Positions 38,937 to 47,597 of a DNA stretch of 64,000 bases are shown one piece after another. The notes below the pieces were generated by a model that saw nothing but the letters and a program-made list of their open reading frames with translations, did no database searches and was not told the origin of the DNA. This stretch comes from Rhodoferax sp. BLA1 (GTDB lineage Bacteria; Pseudomonadota; Gammaproteobacteria; Burkholderiales; Burkholderiaceae_C). Position numbers and translations under genes: made by a program. The stretch covers positions 930,001 to 994,000 of the forward strand of contig NZ_SZVI01000013.1 in assembly GCF_013416775.1 (NCBI RefSeq), given 5' to 3'. Every line of letters begins with the position of its first letter. Position 1 is the first letter of the stretch.

Positions 38937-39451
38937 AACTAGCCAGACCCGCTTGGCTCGATCAGTTTCGCCAGTCGCTGCCCAAGCGAGACACGCTGGC
39001 AGCCCACCCCTGGCTCAAACCCGTGGCCAGGCACATGCTTGACCCCCAACTGTGGCGACTCCAACATGAAGCGGTGGCGCGCGGGGTCGCGGTGGGGGTT
39101 TTTTGGGCCTTTACCATCCCGTTTGCCCAAACCTTGGTGGCCATTGCCCATTGCACGTGGTGGCGCGCCAACATCCCTGCGGCAGCGGCCATGACCATGG
39201 TCACCAACCCGCTCACCATCGGATTTTGGCTGTGGCTGGCCTACCAGCTGGGTGAAAACATCTTGGGTGCACCGATCAAGTTGGCAGCTGATGGTGACGC
39301 AACCTCCTGGATCGCAGCGTTTGGCTGGCCCACCCTGCTGGGCATGGGCCTGTTCGCCGTGGGTGGTGCGGCCTTGGGTTACGGCGGGGTCAAGCTGATC
39401 TGGCGGCTGCGCATCGGGCTCAAGCTGCGGGCACGCAAAGCCAGAGCTTGA
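38933..39451 (+). CDS. DUF2062 membrane protein
   Basis: 172 residues. LWRLQHEAVARGVAVGVFWAFTIPFAQTL (here LWRLQHEAVARGVAVGVF then WAFTIPFAQTL) and AAAMTMVTNPLTIGFWLWLAY are the DUF2062 core: two membrane hairpins with a conserved N-P-L-T. Family function is unknown; the domain is also found fused to glycosyltransferases. Coupled to the preceding gene and followed by a repeat. Confidence 0.85.
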   Translation: MKLARPAWLDQFRQSLPKRDTLAAHPWLKPVARHMLDPQLWRLQHEAVARGVAVGVFWAFTIPFAQTLVAIAHCTWWRANIPAAAAMTMVTNPLTIGFWLWLAYQLGENILGAPIKLAADGDATSWIAAFGWPTLLGMGLFAVGGAALGYGGVKLIWRLRIGLKLRARKARA

Positions 39452-39498
39452 TCCACCCACGGCCACGTCGGCCAGCGATCTTTCCTTCATGTCAAAAT

Positions 39499-39549
39499 GA
39501 CCTCTAGCCCTTATTGAATAAGGGTAACTCGCTATTTTTTGAATAGCTT
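39499..39549 (+). repeat. Dispersed palindromic repeat, intergenic copy 2
   Basis: CCTCTAGCCCTTATTGAATA then AGGGTAACTC, with CCCTTAT-tg-ATAAGGG at 39508-39524, followed by a second hairpin CTATTTTTTGAATAG (39532-39546). It lies between the DUF2062 and MATE genes. Confidence 0.75.
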
Positions 39550-39639
39550 TCTATCCAAAGATTCAACTTTTTTGAGCTGAAAAATGGCAGGGTGCGTGGG
39601 CGTAAAATTCGCGCTCGCTTAGAAACGTCACACACCTGC

Positions 39640-40998
39640 ATGCATATCCGTCGCGACGTTCTCGCACTGGCTACTCCTGTCTTTTTTGAGCAGTTTTTCG
39701 TCACACTGCTTGGCACGGTCAACACCATCATGGCTGCCCGCATCGGACGCGATGCGGTCTCTGCCATTGGCATGGTGGATGCCATCAACCTGATTGTGTC
39801 CTCTCTGTTCTCTGCGCTGGCGATCGGGTCAACGGTGGTGGTGGCCCAATGCATCGGACGGCGTGAACGCAGCCGTGCCGGTGCTGCAGCCAGTCAGTCG
39901 CTGGTGATCTGTGGCTTGCTCGCACTGCTGCTGGGCGGCCTGTGTGCGGTGTTTCGGGCGCCGATGCTGGCCTGGTTGTATGGGGCACCCACGGCCACCG
40001 TACAAAACTACATGGAGCAGTACCTGCTGATCACCGCCTTGAGTTACCCACTCACCGCGCTGATGCTGGTCACCAGTGGTGCGCTGCGCGGTGCCGGTGA
40101 GACCCGATTGGCCATGCAGGCCAACGTGCTCATGAACGTGCTCAACGTGATCCTGAGTTACGTGCTGATCTACGGCATGCATTTGCGCACGGAATGGTTC
40201 ACCATCGACATCTCCAGCTATGGTGTGACCGGTGCTGCGGTTGCCATCAGTCTGGCGCGACTGGGCGGCACGGTGTACCTGTTGGCCATGGTGCGTCGTT
40301 ACCAGCACCTGCTGCCGCTGCAACTACGCAGCTTCCACTTCGACGGCAAGTTACTGCGTGCCCTGTTTGCCATCGGCATTCCCGCCAGTGTGGAGTCGCT
40401 GGTGTTCAACGGCGGCAAGCTGCTGGTGCAGGTGATGGTGGTGGGCATGGGCACGGTAGCGATTGCCGCCAATTTCATCGCTTTCTCGGTCGCTCTGCTG
40501 CTCAACATTCCGGGCAATGCCCTGGCCGTGGCGCTGACCACGCTGGTGGGCCAGGCCGTCGGGCGCGGTGATGAGGCGGATGCCGAGCGGGACATGTGGT
40601 ACGTGTTGAAACTCGCGGGTATCGCCATGTTGGTTATCGGCATGGTCTGTGCACCGCTAGCGGAGTGGATCGTGGGGCTGTATTCACGCGATGCGGAGGT
40701 GATTGCCCTGGGCGCCACGCTGGTGCAACTGAACTGCCTGTTCCTGATCGCTTACCCCACGACCTTTGTGCTGCCCAACGGTCTCAAAGGCGCGGGTGAC
40801 GCGCGTTACGCGATGTTCACCACGCTGATCGGCTTGTGCCTGTTTCGGCTCTGTCTGGGTTATGCCTTCGGTGTGCTTCTGGGCTGGGGCGTGGTAGGTG
40901 TCTGGCTGGGGATGTTCACCGATTGGCTGGTGCGCAGCGGCTTGTATCTGGCGCGGCTCGCAGGGGGACGCTGGAAAGGTCGCCGACTGCTGAACTAG
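39640..40998 (+). CDS. MATE family efflux transporter
   Basis: 452 residues, twelve helices in two six-helix halves. PVFFEQFFVTLLGTVNTIMAARIG and SGALRGAGETRLAM mark the first half, FNGGKLLVQVMVVGMGTVAIAANFI and LPNGLKGAGDARYAM the second. NorM-like sodium- or proton-coupled exporters remove cationic drugs. The ATG at 39640 begins at the first helix; a GTG at 39592 would add 16 residues. No ribosome site is obvious before either. Confidence 0.9.
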   Translation: MHIRRDVLALATPVFFEQFFVTLLGTVNTIMAARIGRDAVSAIGMVDAINLIVSSLFSALAIGSTVVVAQCIGRRERSRAGAAASQSLVICGLLALLLGGLCAVFRAPMLAWLYGAPTATVQNYMEQYLLITALSYPLTALMLVTSGALRGAGETRLAMQANVLMNVLNVILSYVLIYGMHLRTEWFTIDISSYGVTGAAVAISLARLGGTVYLLAMVRRYQHLLPLQLRSFHFDGKLLRALFAIGIPASVESLVFNGGKLLVQVMVVGMGTVAIAANFIAFSVALLLNIPGNALAVALTTLVGQAVGRGDEADAERDMWYVLKLAGIAMLVIGMVCAPLAEWIVGLYSRDAEVIALGATLVQLNCLFLIAYPTTFVLPNGLKGAGDARYAMFTTLIGLCLFRLCLGYAFGVLLGWGVVGVWLGMFTDWLVRSGLYLARLAGGRWKGRRLLN

Positions 40999-41127
40999 CG
41001 GCTTAACTTGCCTGACCTGCCCCCTGATCGGCGCATCAAACTCCCTTGACCATTGTCAATACGGTGGGCAAAACAGCGCCTAAACTTATTCTGGTCAGCG
41101 TTGAAATCCAACATACATGGGCGGCAT

Positions 41128-41514
41128 ATGTCATTGGAATGGAAAGATGGCTACAAAATCGGCCATGACGAAATAGATGCACAGCATCAGCAACTGTTTA
41201 AATTGGTCAACACGGTGTTGGCGGCCAAAGACAAAGTGACGCTGACGGCCTGCGCCATGGCCCTGTTCCAATACACCCGTGAGCACTTTGCCCACGAGGA
41301 AGCCCTGATGAAGCGCCTGGACTATCCGGCGATGGCCACGCACCTAACCCAGCACGAGAGTCTGATCTCCCGCCTGAACGAGGTGTCTGCCCGCATCGCC
41401 AACGGCACGCTGGACCACCAGGTGCTGGAGGCCTTCTTGACTGACTGGCTGCTCAACCACATTGCCACCTCGGACATCAAGCTGGCCAACTACATTCAGG
41501 CAAGCGTCGAATAA
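41128..41514 (+). CDS. Bacteriohemerythrin
   Basis: 128-residue four-helix oxygen-binding protein with a di-iron centre. All seven ligands are present: H20, H53, E57, H72, H76, H111 and D116 (in DAQHQQ, EHFAHEE, THLTQHES, NHIATSD). Stand-alone form, cytoplasmic, probably used for oxygen supply or sensing in a microaerobic lifestyle. ATG at 41128 starts the conserved SLEWKDGY; upstream codons are unlikely to be translated. Confidence 0.93.
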   Translation: MSLEWKDGYKIGHDEIDAQHQQLFKLVNTVLAAKDKVTLTACAMALFQYTREHFAHEEALMKRLDYPAMATHLTQHESLISRLNEVSARIANGTLDHQVLEAFLTDWLLNHIATSDIKLANYIQASVE

Positions 41515-41529
41515 GCGTCTGCCAGCGGG

Positions 41530-42003
41530 TCACAAGGGCCGGCCCAAACGCTTCTCAACTTCGCGTTTTTCCCAGTCCGGTCCCAGCACCCGGGCTGGCT
41601 GGAAAACCCGAAAGGCATGCGACAGCAAGCCCAAACCCCAGCCCAGCATGACCCAATAGAACCACAGGGTGTGCGGCGAGAAAATCAGGTTGATGGCCAG
41701 CAGACCCAGGTTCATCACCACATACTTCATCAGATGCAGGTAGAAGCCACGCAGTTTGCGGACCTGGTCAAAAGCGTCTTTTTCTTGTTGCTCGGCTGGG
41801 TTCAGGCTTGTTGTGTTCATGGCTGGCTCCGGGTTCAGGGTTAAAAAGTCCACCTCGAAAACCGCAGCCAGTGATTTGAGCGATTCGGTGCTGGCAGGCT
41901 CACCCGCCTCGATGCGTTGCACGGTGCGCACACTCAGGCCACTGGCATCAGCGAGCTGTTGTTGTGACCAACCGTGTTTCAAACGAAGTTTTTGAACTGA
42001 CAT
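41530..42003 (-). CDS. XRE helix-turn-helix fused to a 2TM domain
   Basis: 157 residues. Residues 1-60 are a Cro/C1-type DNA-binding domain (LRLKHGWSQQQLADASGLSVRTVQRIE); after a linker the C-terminal part (KLRGFYLHLMKYVVMNLGLLA then FYWVMLGWGLGLLSHAF) is a 2TM domain with two helices. The protein is therefore a predicted membrane-tethered regulator. ATG at 42003 begins the HTH. It lies tail to tail with bacteriohemerythrin, 15 bases apart. Confidence 0.82.
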   Translation of the reverse strand: MSVQKLRLKHGWSQQQLADASGLSVRTVQRIEAGEPASTESLKSLAAVFEVDFLTLNPEPAMNTTSLNPAEQQEKDAFDQVRKLRGFYLHLMKYVVMNLGLLAINLIFSPHTLWFYWVMLGWGLGLLSHAFRVFQPARVLGPDWEKREVEKRLGRPL

Positions 42004-42148
42004 GTCCGGATTCCTCTGTGCTGCGGGGCCCTCAGTGTCCAGCCAAGGCCTGCCAAAAACAACGACAGCATAACGACAGCGGCACGCCAAACAGCCGCCA
42101 AACTGCCGTCAGCGGGGAATTTGGAGCCATTTGGCTGAAACGCAGACA

Positions 42149-42179
42149 CAAAAAAACCCGCAGCGGGTGAGGCTGCGGG
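42149..42179 (-). terminator. Rho-independent terminator of the DEAD-box helicase gene
   Basis: On the minus strand CCCGCAGC (42179-42172), loop, GCTGCGGG (42164-42157), then eight T (42156-42149). It is 28 bases after the helicase stop codon. Confidence 0.9.
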
Positions 42180-42207
42180 CTTTTTGGGTTCCGGTCAGCT
42201 TGGCTGA

Positions 42208-44145
42208 TCAGCGGTCGTTCTTGGAGAAACGCTTCTGCGCATCACGCGGCACAAACACCTTGCCACCACCTGCCGGTTTGGCAAATGCGGGCTTGCTGAA
42301 GGCGGGTTTGCCAAACGCCGGTTTGCGGTCGCCAAAGTCAGCGCGTGGGGCGAAGTCACCCCGCGGTGCGGGTGCACCAGCGCCGCGGTTGCCACCAGCA
42401 AAGCGGTCATTGAAACCACCCTTGCGTTCGTAGCTGAAACCTTCACGCGGTGCAGCTGCCGGGCGTTCGTCACGCTGGGCAAAACCACCGGCTCTATTGT
42501 TTTGATAGCTATCTGCACCCACTACACGAGGGCCAGAGGCATTTCTGTCATTAAAGCCGCCACGGTTGTCGTTGAAACCACCGCGGTCGCCACCGAAGCC
42601 GCCACGGTTGCCACCAAAACCACCACCGGCCGGACGGCCACCGCCGCCAAACTTGCGGTCATTACCGCCCCGGTTGTCACGGCCACCAAAACTGGGACGC
42701 GAATCAGGCATGCGCTGCTGCGGCTCCAGGCCTGGCACCACTTCGGCCTTGATCGGCTGACGGCTGTAGGCTTCGATGTCAAAAATCTTGCGGCGGTCGC
42801 GGAACTCGGCAAAAGTGATGGCCAGGCCATCACGGCCAGCACGGCCAGTGCGGCCAATACGGTGGGTGTAATCCTCGGCCTTCATCGGCAGACCAAAGTT
42901 GAACACGTGGGTGATGGTGGGCACGTCAATACCGCGCGCCGCCACGTCGGTGGCCACCAGGATCTGGACATGGCCTTGGCGCAGCGCCATCAGACGGCGG
43001 TTGCGCAGGCCCTGGCTCAGGGCACCGTGCAGGGCGACAGCGTCAAAGCCGTCTTGCTGCAAGTCATTGGCCAAGCCATCACACTCGATCTGGGTGCTGG
43101 CAAACACAATGGCCTGGTTGATGGTGGTGTCGCGCAGCCAGTGGTCCAGCAGCTTGCGTTTGTGTTGGGCGTTGTCGGCCCAGAACAGCACCTGCTTGAT
43201 GTTGGCGTGTTTTTCTTGCGGGCTGTCGATGGTGATGCGCTGGGGTTCGCGCATGACACGGGCGGCCAGTTGCTGGATGCGCGGCGCAAAGGTGGCGCTG
43301 AACATCATGGTCTGTTTGCGGCCAATGGTCAGCTGGTTGATCTCGGCCAGGTCGTCCGAGAAGCCCAGGTCGAGCATGCGGTCGGCCTCGTCCACCACCA
43401 AAAACTGCACCTGGTCTAGCTTGATCTGCATCGAGCGTTGCAAGTCCAGCAAACGGCCCGGAGTGGCCACTACCAGGTTGGCGTTCTGCAACTTGGCAAT
43501 CTGCAATTGGTAAGGCATGCCACCCACGATGTTGGCCACACGCAGGCCACGGCAATGCTGCACCAGGTCGATCGCGTCGTGGGCCACTTGCTGGGCCAGT
43601 TCGCGGGTCGGGCAAACGATCAGCGCGCCTGGGGTCGGGGCGGAGAAGTGGCGCGGGTTGGTCGGGTCTTTGCGCTTGGCGCGCTTCGGCGGTGCTTCAC
43701 CCTTGGCAGCGGCTTCTGCCACGGCGCGTTGGTAATCTTCGCGTTCTTTGGTTTCAGCCTCGGCCATTTGGGTCAGCAAGGTGTGCAACACCGGCAGCAA
43801 AAAGGCGGCGGTTTTGCCACTGCCGGTTTGGCTGGAGACCATCAGGTCGATAAAACGAGCCTCTTTGGCACCTTCGCTGTGGCCTTGCAGTGCCAGCGGA
43901 ATGGTCTTGAGCTGCACGGTGGTGGGCTGGGTGAAACCCAGGTCTTTCACCGCCAAAATCAGCTCGGGCGCCAGGCCCAGCGTGACAAAGCCGTTAGGCA
44001 CTTCGGGTTCTTCAACCAAGACTTCTTCGGTCAACACGTCATCAGCCGCAGCGGCGTCAGGGGTGTCATGGGCGATCAAATGCAGGTCGGTGGACAAATT
44101 TTCGGCAGACGACAAGTCGCCTGTCGCTAAGGTAGCGTCAGTCAT
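42208..44145 (-). CDS. DEAD-box RNA helicase with Arg/Gly-rich tail
   Basis: 645 residues, RhlE-like ATP-dependent RNA helicase for ribosome assembly, RNA decay or cold adaptation. Q motif and GFTQPTTVQ, Walker A SSQTGSGKTA, PTRELAQQ, DEAD in VVDEADRMLDLGF, SAT in MMFSATFAPR, and HRIGRTGRAGRDG. Between Walker A and PTRELAQQ is a charged insertion (about 40 residues, Glu/Lys/Ala-rich). The last 175 residues are low-complexity RGG/FGG repeats, partly read from a copy of the dispersed repeat (42491-42540, residues GPRVVGADSYQNN). Preceded by a 251-base leader with a strong hairpin. Confidence 0.93.
   Translation of the reverse strand: MTDATLATGDLSSAENLSTDLHLIAHDTPDAAAADDVLTEEVLVEEPEVPNGFVTLGLAPELILAVKDLGFTQPTTVQLKTIPLALQGHSEGAKEARFIDLMVSSQTGSGKTAAFLLPVLHTLLTQMAEAETKEREDYQRAVAEAAAKGEAPPKRAKRKDPTNPRHFSAPTPGALIVCPTRELAQQVAHDAIDLVQHCRGLRVANIVGGMPYQLQIAKLQNANLVVATPGRLLDLQRSMQIKLDQVQFLVVDEADRMLDLGFSDDLAEINQLTIGRKQTMMFSATFAPRIQQLAARVMREPQRITIDSPQEKHANIKQVLFWADNAQHKRKLLDHWLRDTTINQAIVFASTQIECDGLANDLQQDGFDAVALHGALSQGLRNRRLMALRQGHVQILVATDVAARGIDVPTITHVFNFGLPMKAEDYTHRIGRTGRAGRDGLAITFAEFRDRRKIFDIEAYSRQPIKAEVVPGLEPQQRMPDSRPSFGGRDNRGGNDRKFGGGGRPAGGGFGGNRGGFGGDRGGFNDNRGGFNDRNASGPRVVGADSYQNNRAGGFAQRDERPAAAPREGFSYERKGGFNDRFAGGNRGAGAPAPRGDFAPRADFGDRKPAFGKPAFSKPAFAKPAGGGKVFVPRDAQKRFSKNDR
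42491..42540 (-). repeat. Palindromic repeat inside the RNA helicase tail
   Basis: Read on the minus strand: GCCTCTGGCCCTCGTGTAGT, then GGGTGCAGATAGCTATCAAA. Order and flanks match the intergenic copies (GCCTCTAGCCCTTAT, then AGCTATCAAA), but the stem has decayed. Translated in frame. Confidence 0.6.
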
Positions 44146-44187
44146 GGATTTCTTTCATGCGCGAGCACCGCAGGTTGTGCGGTAGCT

Positions 44188-44222
44188 CCGTTTATGGTTA
44201 AAAAACATCAACCATCAAACGG
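44188..44222 (-). promoter_or_regulatory. Leader hairpin upstream of the RNA helicase gene
   Basis: On the minus strand CCGTTTGATGGTT (44222-44210) pairs with AACCATAAACGG (44199-44188), 12 pairs and one bulged G, loop GATGTTTTTT. It ends about 43 bases before the helicase ATG. The rest of the 44146-44396 gap contains no gene; a possible -10 (CATAAT, minus strand 44365-44360) would give a leader of about 210 bases. Confidence 0.5.
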
Positions 44223-44396
44223 AACCAGCTCTGACTCAAGTGTTTGAGTAACTTCAGCGCCAGGGGCCCTTATTAACGCCGCCTGCTAGCAGGTTGGCAT
44301 GGGGCCCGGTGAATGTTGGGAGATGTACAAATTGCACTGCCTTTGCAGCGCAGCCCGTGATTATGGCACAGCTTCGGGTTTTTACCTAGCGACGAC

Positions 44397-45002
44397 TCAA
44401 ACCGGGGCTTTGAGGAAGTGCTCGCGGTAGTGTTCCAGCTCGTCAATCGACTCATGCACATCGGCCAAAGCGGTGTGACGCTGCTTCTTTTTGAAGCTTT
44501 TGTAGACCTCGGGCGCCCAGCGTTTGGACAGCTCCTTGAGGGTGCTGACATCCAAGTTGCGGTAGTGGAAAAACGCCTCCAGCTTGGGCATGTACTTGGC
44601 CAGAAAACGCCGGTCCTGCCCGATGCTGTTGCCACACATGGGTGAGGTGGCTTTGGGCACATAGTGGCTCAAGAACGCAATGATCTGCGCCTGGGCTTCT
44701 TCTTCGGTCAGGGTCGAGGCCCGCACCTTGTCGATCAGGCCGCTTTTGCCGTGGGTGCTTTTGTTCCATTTGTCCATGCCGTCCAGCAGCGCGTCACTTT
44801 GATGCACCACCAGCACCGGGCCTTCGGTGCGGTTTTCCAGCTTGGGGCCGGTGACGATGACGGCAATCTCTATGATGCGATCGGTCTCGGGGTCAAGCCC
44901 GGTCATCTCGCAGTCGAGCCAGACCAGGTTCTGATCCGATTTGGGCAGGGGGGTGGCTGACTCGGCAACCGGCGAAGAGGTGGGGACGTGGGAGGTAGAC
45001 AT
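44397..45002 (-). CDS. orn: Oligoribonuclease
   Basis: 201 residues, DEDDh 3'-5' exonuclease that degrades di- to pentaribonucleotides (including pGpG from c-di-GMP turnover). Catalytic residues: [10 protein letters not shown] (D, E), [10 protein letters not shown], and [11 protein letters not shown] with the final His and Asp. The N-terminus carries about 22 extra polar residues before [10 protein letters not shown]. Its ATG (45002-45000) shares bases with an ATG of the divergent M48 gene at 45001, so the two genes have little or no intergenic space. Confidence 0.93.
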   Translation of the reverse strand: MSTSHVPTSSPVAESATPLPKSDQNLVWLDCEMTGLDPETDRIIEIAVIVTGPKLENRTEGPVLVVHQSDALLDGMDKWNKSTHGKSGLIDKVRASTLTEEEAQAQIIAFLSHYVPKATSPMCGNSIGQDRRFLAKYMPKLEAFFHYRNLDVSTLKELSKRWAPEVYKSFKKKQRHTALADVHESIDELEHYREHFLKAPV

Positions 45003-45039
45003 GGGGCAAATTGTCGCCCATCACCTAAACTTCGACGCC

Positions 45040-46341
45040 ATGTACGACACAAACTTGTTTTCTGACCCTTCCCTGCGTTTAACTCTGGCTTTTGCTGTGG
45101 TGCTGACGCTGGGTCTATTGCTCAAATTCTGGCTAAGTTCACGCCAGATCCGCCATGTGGCACAGCACCGAGACCAGGTGCCCGCCGCTTTTGCCCAGAC
45201 CATCACCCTGGCCGCGCACCAGAAAGCGGCTGACTACACCGTAGCGAAAGCACGTGTTGGCTTGGTGGAGATGGCGCTGGGTGCGGTAGTGTTGCTAGGC
45301 TGGACGCTGCTGGGCAGCCTGTCTGCGCTGAACCAAGCGCTGGCGCCCTGGCTGGGCGCAGGTTTACTGCAGCAGCTAGCGGTGTTGGTGTGTTTTGCGC
45401 TGATCAGCGGCCTGATCGACCTGCCACTGTCGCTCTACCAGACCTTTGTGCTGGAAGAGCAGTTCGGCTTCAACAAAACAACATTCAAACTCTGGCTGCA
45501 GGACATGGTCAAAGGCAGCCTGATCGGCGCGCTGATTGGCCTGCCGATTGCGGCACTGATTTTGTGGATGATGGGCGCCAGCGGCGGCCTGTGGTGGCTG
45601 TGGGCCTGGTGTGTGTGGATGGGTTTTAACCTGCTGTTGCTGGTGATCTACCCCACCCTGATTGCACCGATGTTCAATAAATTCACCCCGCTGCAGGACG
45701 ACGCCGTCAAGGCGCGGGTCACTGCCTTGATGCAGCGCTGCGGTTTTTCAGCCAAGGGCCTGTTTGTGATGGATGGCAGCAAACGCAGCGCCCATGCCAA
45801 CGCCTACTTCACCGGTTTTGGCGCCGCCAAACGGGTGGTTTTTTTTGACACCCTGCTCTCCAAGCTGAGCCCGGCCGAGGTGGACGCGGTGTTGGCGCAT
45901 GAGTTGGGCCACTTCAAACACAAACACATCATCAAACGCATTGTGTCGATGTTTGCGATGAGCCTGGCCGGGTTTGCCCTGCTGGGCTGGCTGGCGGGTC
46001 AAAGCTGGTTCTACACCGGCCTGGGCGTGATGCCCAACCTGGCCGCACCCAATGACGCGCTGGCGCTGCTGCTGTTTCTGCTGGTGATGCCGGTGTTCAG
46101 CTTTTTTGTCTCGCCGCTACTGGCCCAGTTGTCGCGCAAACACGAGTTTGAGGCCGACGCCTACGCCGTGCAGCAGACCAGCGGGCAGGATTTGTCCACC
46201 GCACTGCTCAAGCTTTACGAGGACAATGCCTCTACCCTGACGCCCGATCCGGTGTACGTGGCGTTTTATTACTCGCACCCAGGTGCCTCGGAGCGGCTGG
46301 CACGCATGCTGCCAAAGACGACCCAACTCTCGCCAACTTAG
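45040..46341 (+). CDS. M48 family metallopeptidase (Ste24-like)
   Basis: 433 residues, integral membrane zinc protease. Helices at about 13-30, 66-90, 100-125, 150-175, then the zinc motif HELGHFKHKH (H287, E288, H291), two more helices, and the third ligand in EFEADAYAVQQT. Resembles CAAX prenyl protease Ste24 and likely works in membrane protein quality control. Start uncertain: ATG at 45040 begins MYDTNLFSDPS, typical of relatives; an ATG at 45001 has GGAGG five bases before it and would add 13 residues. Confidence 0.88.
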   Translation: MYDTNLFSDPSLRLTLAFAVVLTLGLLLKFWLSSRQIRHVAQHRDQVPAAFAQTITLAAHQKAADYTVAKARVGLVEMALGAVVLLGWTLLGSLSALNQALAPWLGAGLLQQLAVLVCFALISGLIDLPLSLYQTFVLEEQFGFNKTTFKLWLQDMVKGSLIGALIGLPIAALILWMMGASGGLWWLWAWCVWMGFNLLLLVIYPTLIAPMFNKFTPLQDDAVKARVTALMQRCGFSAKGLFVMDGSKRSAHANAYFTGFGAAKRVVFFDTLLSKLSPAEVDAVLAHELGHFKHKHIIKRIVSMFAMSLAGFALLGWLAGQSWFYTGLGVMPNLAAPNDALALLLFLLVMPVFSFFVSPLLAQLSRKHEFEADAYAVQQTSGQDLSTALLKLYEDNASTLTPDPVYVAFYYSHPGASERLARMLPKTTQLSPT

Positions 46342-46350
46342 TGAGGAAAT

Positions 46351-46677
46351 ATGCGTGTAACCCATACGATACGAGCTCTTAAAGCTACAGAGATAGTAGC
46401 AAACCTGGCCAAACTGGAAGGCTGGACCCTCTCGGGTGACGGCGACAGCCTGGCCATCGAAAAGCCCTTTGGTTTTGCCAATTACTACCAGACCGTGGCC
46501 TTTGTAAACGCAGTGGCCTTCATCGCCCACGCCGAGGACCACCACCCCGAGCTGATCGTGAATGCACGTCAATGCCTGGTGCGCTGGCGCAGCCACGACG
46601 TGCACGGCATCTCGCCCGCCGACTTTGCCTGCGCCAAACGGGTGGATGATCTGCAGCCCGAGACCGTCGCCAGCTGA
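46351..46677 (+). CDS. phhB: Pterin-4a-carbinolamine dehydratase
   Basis: 108 residues; recycles 4a-hydroxytetrahydrobiopterin made by aromatic amino acid hydroxylases. Family motif AEDHHPELIV with the catalytic histidines, LVRWRSHDVHGIS, and the N-terminal EGWTLSGDGDSLAI are clear. ATG at 46351 preceded by GAGGA. No phenylalanine hydroxylase is present; instead it follows the protease gene by nine bases and overlaps rsgA by one (TGATG), an arrangement suggesting co-transcription only. Confidence 0.9.
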   Translation: MRVTHTIRALKATEIVANLAKLEGWTLSGDGDSLAIEKPFGFANYYQTVAFVNAVAFIAHAEDHHPELIVNARQCLVRWRSHDVHGISPADFACAKRVDDLQPETVAS

Positions 46678-47597
46678 TGGCGGCACCCAACCTGCAAAGC
46701 GGCCTGATTGTGGCCAACTATGGCCGCCATTTCCTGGTCGAAAGCGCCTCAGGGGAGCGGCGCATCTGTCACTCACGCGGCAAAAAAAGCCAGGGCGTGG
46801 TGGGTGACCGGGTGTTGTGGCAAGCCTCGCAAGACGAAGGCACCATCGAGAAAATCGAGCCCCGGCGCAACCTGTTTTACCGCCAGGACGAGGTGCGCAC
46901 CAAGTCCTTTGCCGCCAACCTGGACCAGGTGCTGATCCTGATTGCGGCCGAGCCGGAGTTCTCCAGCAGCCAACTCTCGCGTGCACTGATTGCCGCCGAA
47001 GAGCAACACATCACGCCGATCATTGCGCTCAACAAAAGTGATTTGACCGAGCCCTTTGCCCGCGCCTGGGCCTGGCTCGCGCCCTACCGGCAGATGGGTT
47101 ATGACGTGTTGCCGCTGGCCATGGTGCACAAAACCGAAACCGACCGGGATGCGCTGCTGCAACGCCTGACCGGCAAAACCACGCTGGTGCTGGGCCCCTC
47201 GGGTGCAGGCAAGAGCACGTTGATCAACAGCCTGATTCCGGGCGCATTAGCGCAAACCGGTGAACTGTCACAAGCGTTGAACTCGGGCAAACACACCACC
47301 ACCAGCACCACCTGGTATTGGCTCGATGGCGACAAAACCAGCGCGCTGCTGGACTCGCCGGGTTTTCAGGAATTTGGCCTGAACCACATCGACCCGGCAC
47401 AATTGGCGGCCTACATGCCCGACCTCAAACCACATGTGGCGCACTGCAAGTTCTACAACTGCAGCCATTTGCACGAACCCGGCTGCGGGGTGATGACTGC
47501 AGTCGAATCGGCCTCAAGCCCTGGTGAAATAAGCGCAAACCGCTACAAAATCTACAGCGAGTTATACGCCGAGTTAAAACAGATCCGGCGTTACTGA
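46677..47597 (+). CDS. rsgA: Ribosome small subunit-dependent GTPase A
   Basis: 306 residues, circularly permuted GTPase for 30S maturation. OB fold (1-80), then G4 (NKSD) before G1 ([12 protein letters not shown]), G2/switch (KHTTTST) and G3 ([10 protein letters not shown]), and a C-terminal zinc knuckle ([14 protein letters not shown]). The permuted order is diagnostic. The end runs seven bases into the convergent hisC gene. Confidence 0.95.
   Translation: MAAPNLQSGLIVANYGRHFLVESASGERRICHSRGKKSQGVVGDRVLWQASQDEGTIEKIEPRRNLFYRQDEVRTKSFAANLDQVLILIAAEPEFSSSQLSRALIAAEEQHITPIIALNKSDLTEPFARAWAWLAPYRQMGYDVLPLAMVHKTETDRDALLQRLTGKTTLVLGPSGAGKSTLINSLIPGALAQTGELSQALNSGKHTTTSTTWYWLDGDKTSALLDSPGFQEFGLNHIDPAQLAAYMPDLKPHVAHCKFYNCSHLHEPGCGVMTAVESASSPGEISANRYKIYSELYAELKQIRRY

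Noticed and set aside
46365..46405. Repeat-like words in the pterin dehydratase start (GAGCTCTTAAAGCTACAGAG)
   Set aside because: Only short words are shared with the repeat family and the order of arms is not kept.
47515..47580. Possible repeat copy at the 3' end of rsgA (AGCCCTGGTGAAATAAGC)
   Set aside because: The encoded segment ([14 protein letters not shown]) matches the normally conserved RsgA C-terminus, so similarity to the repeat is probably chance.
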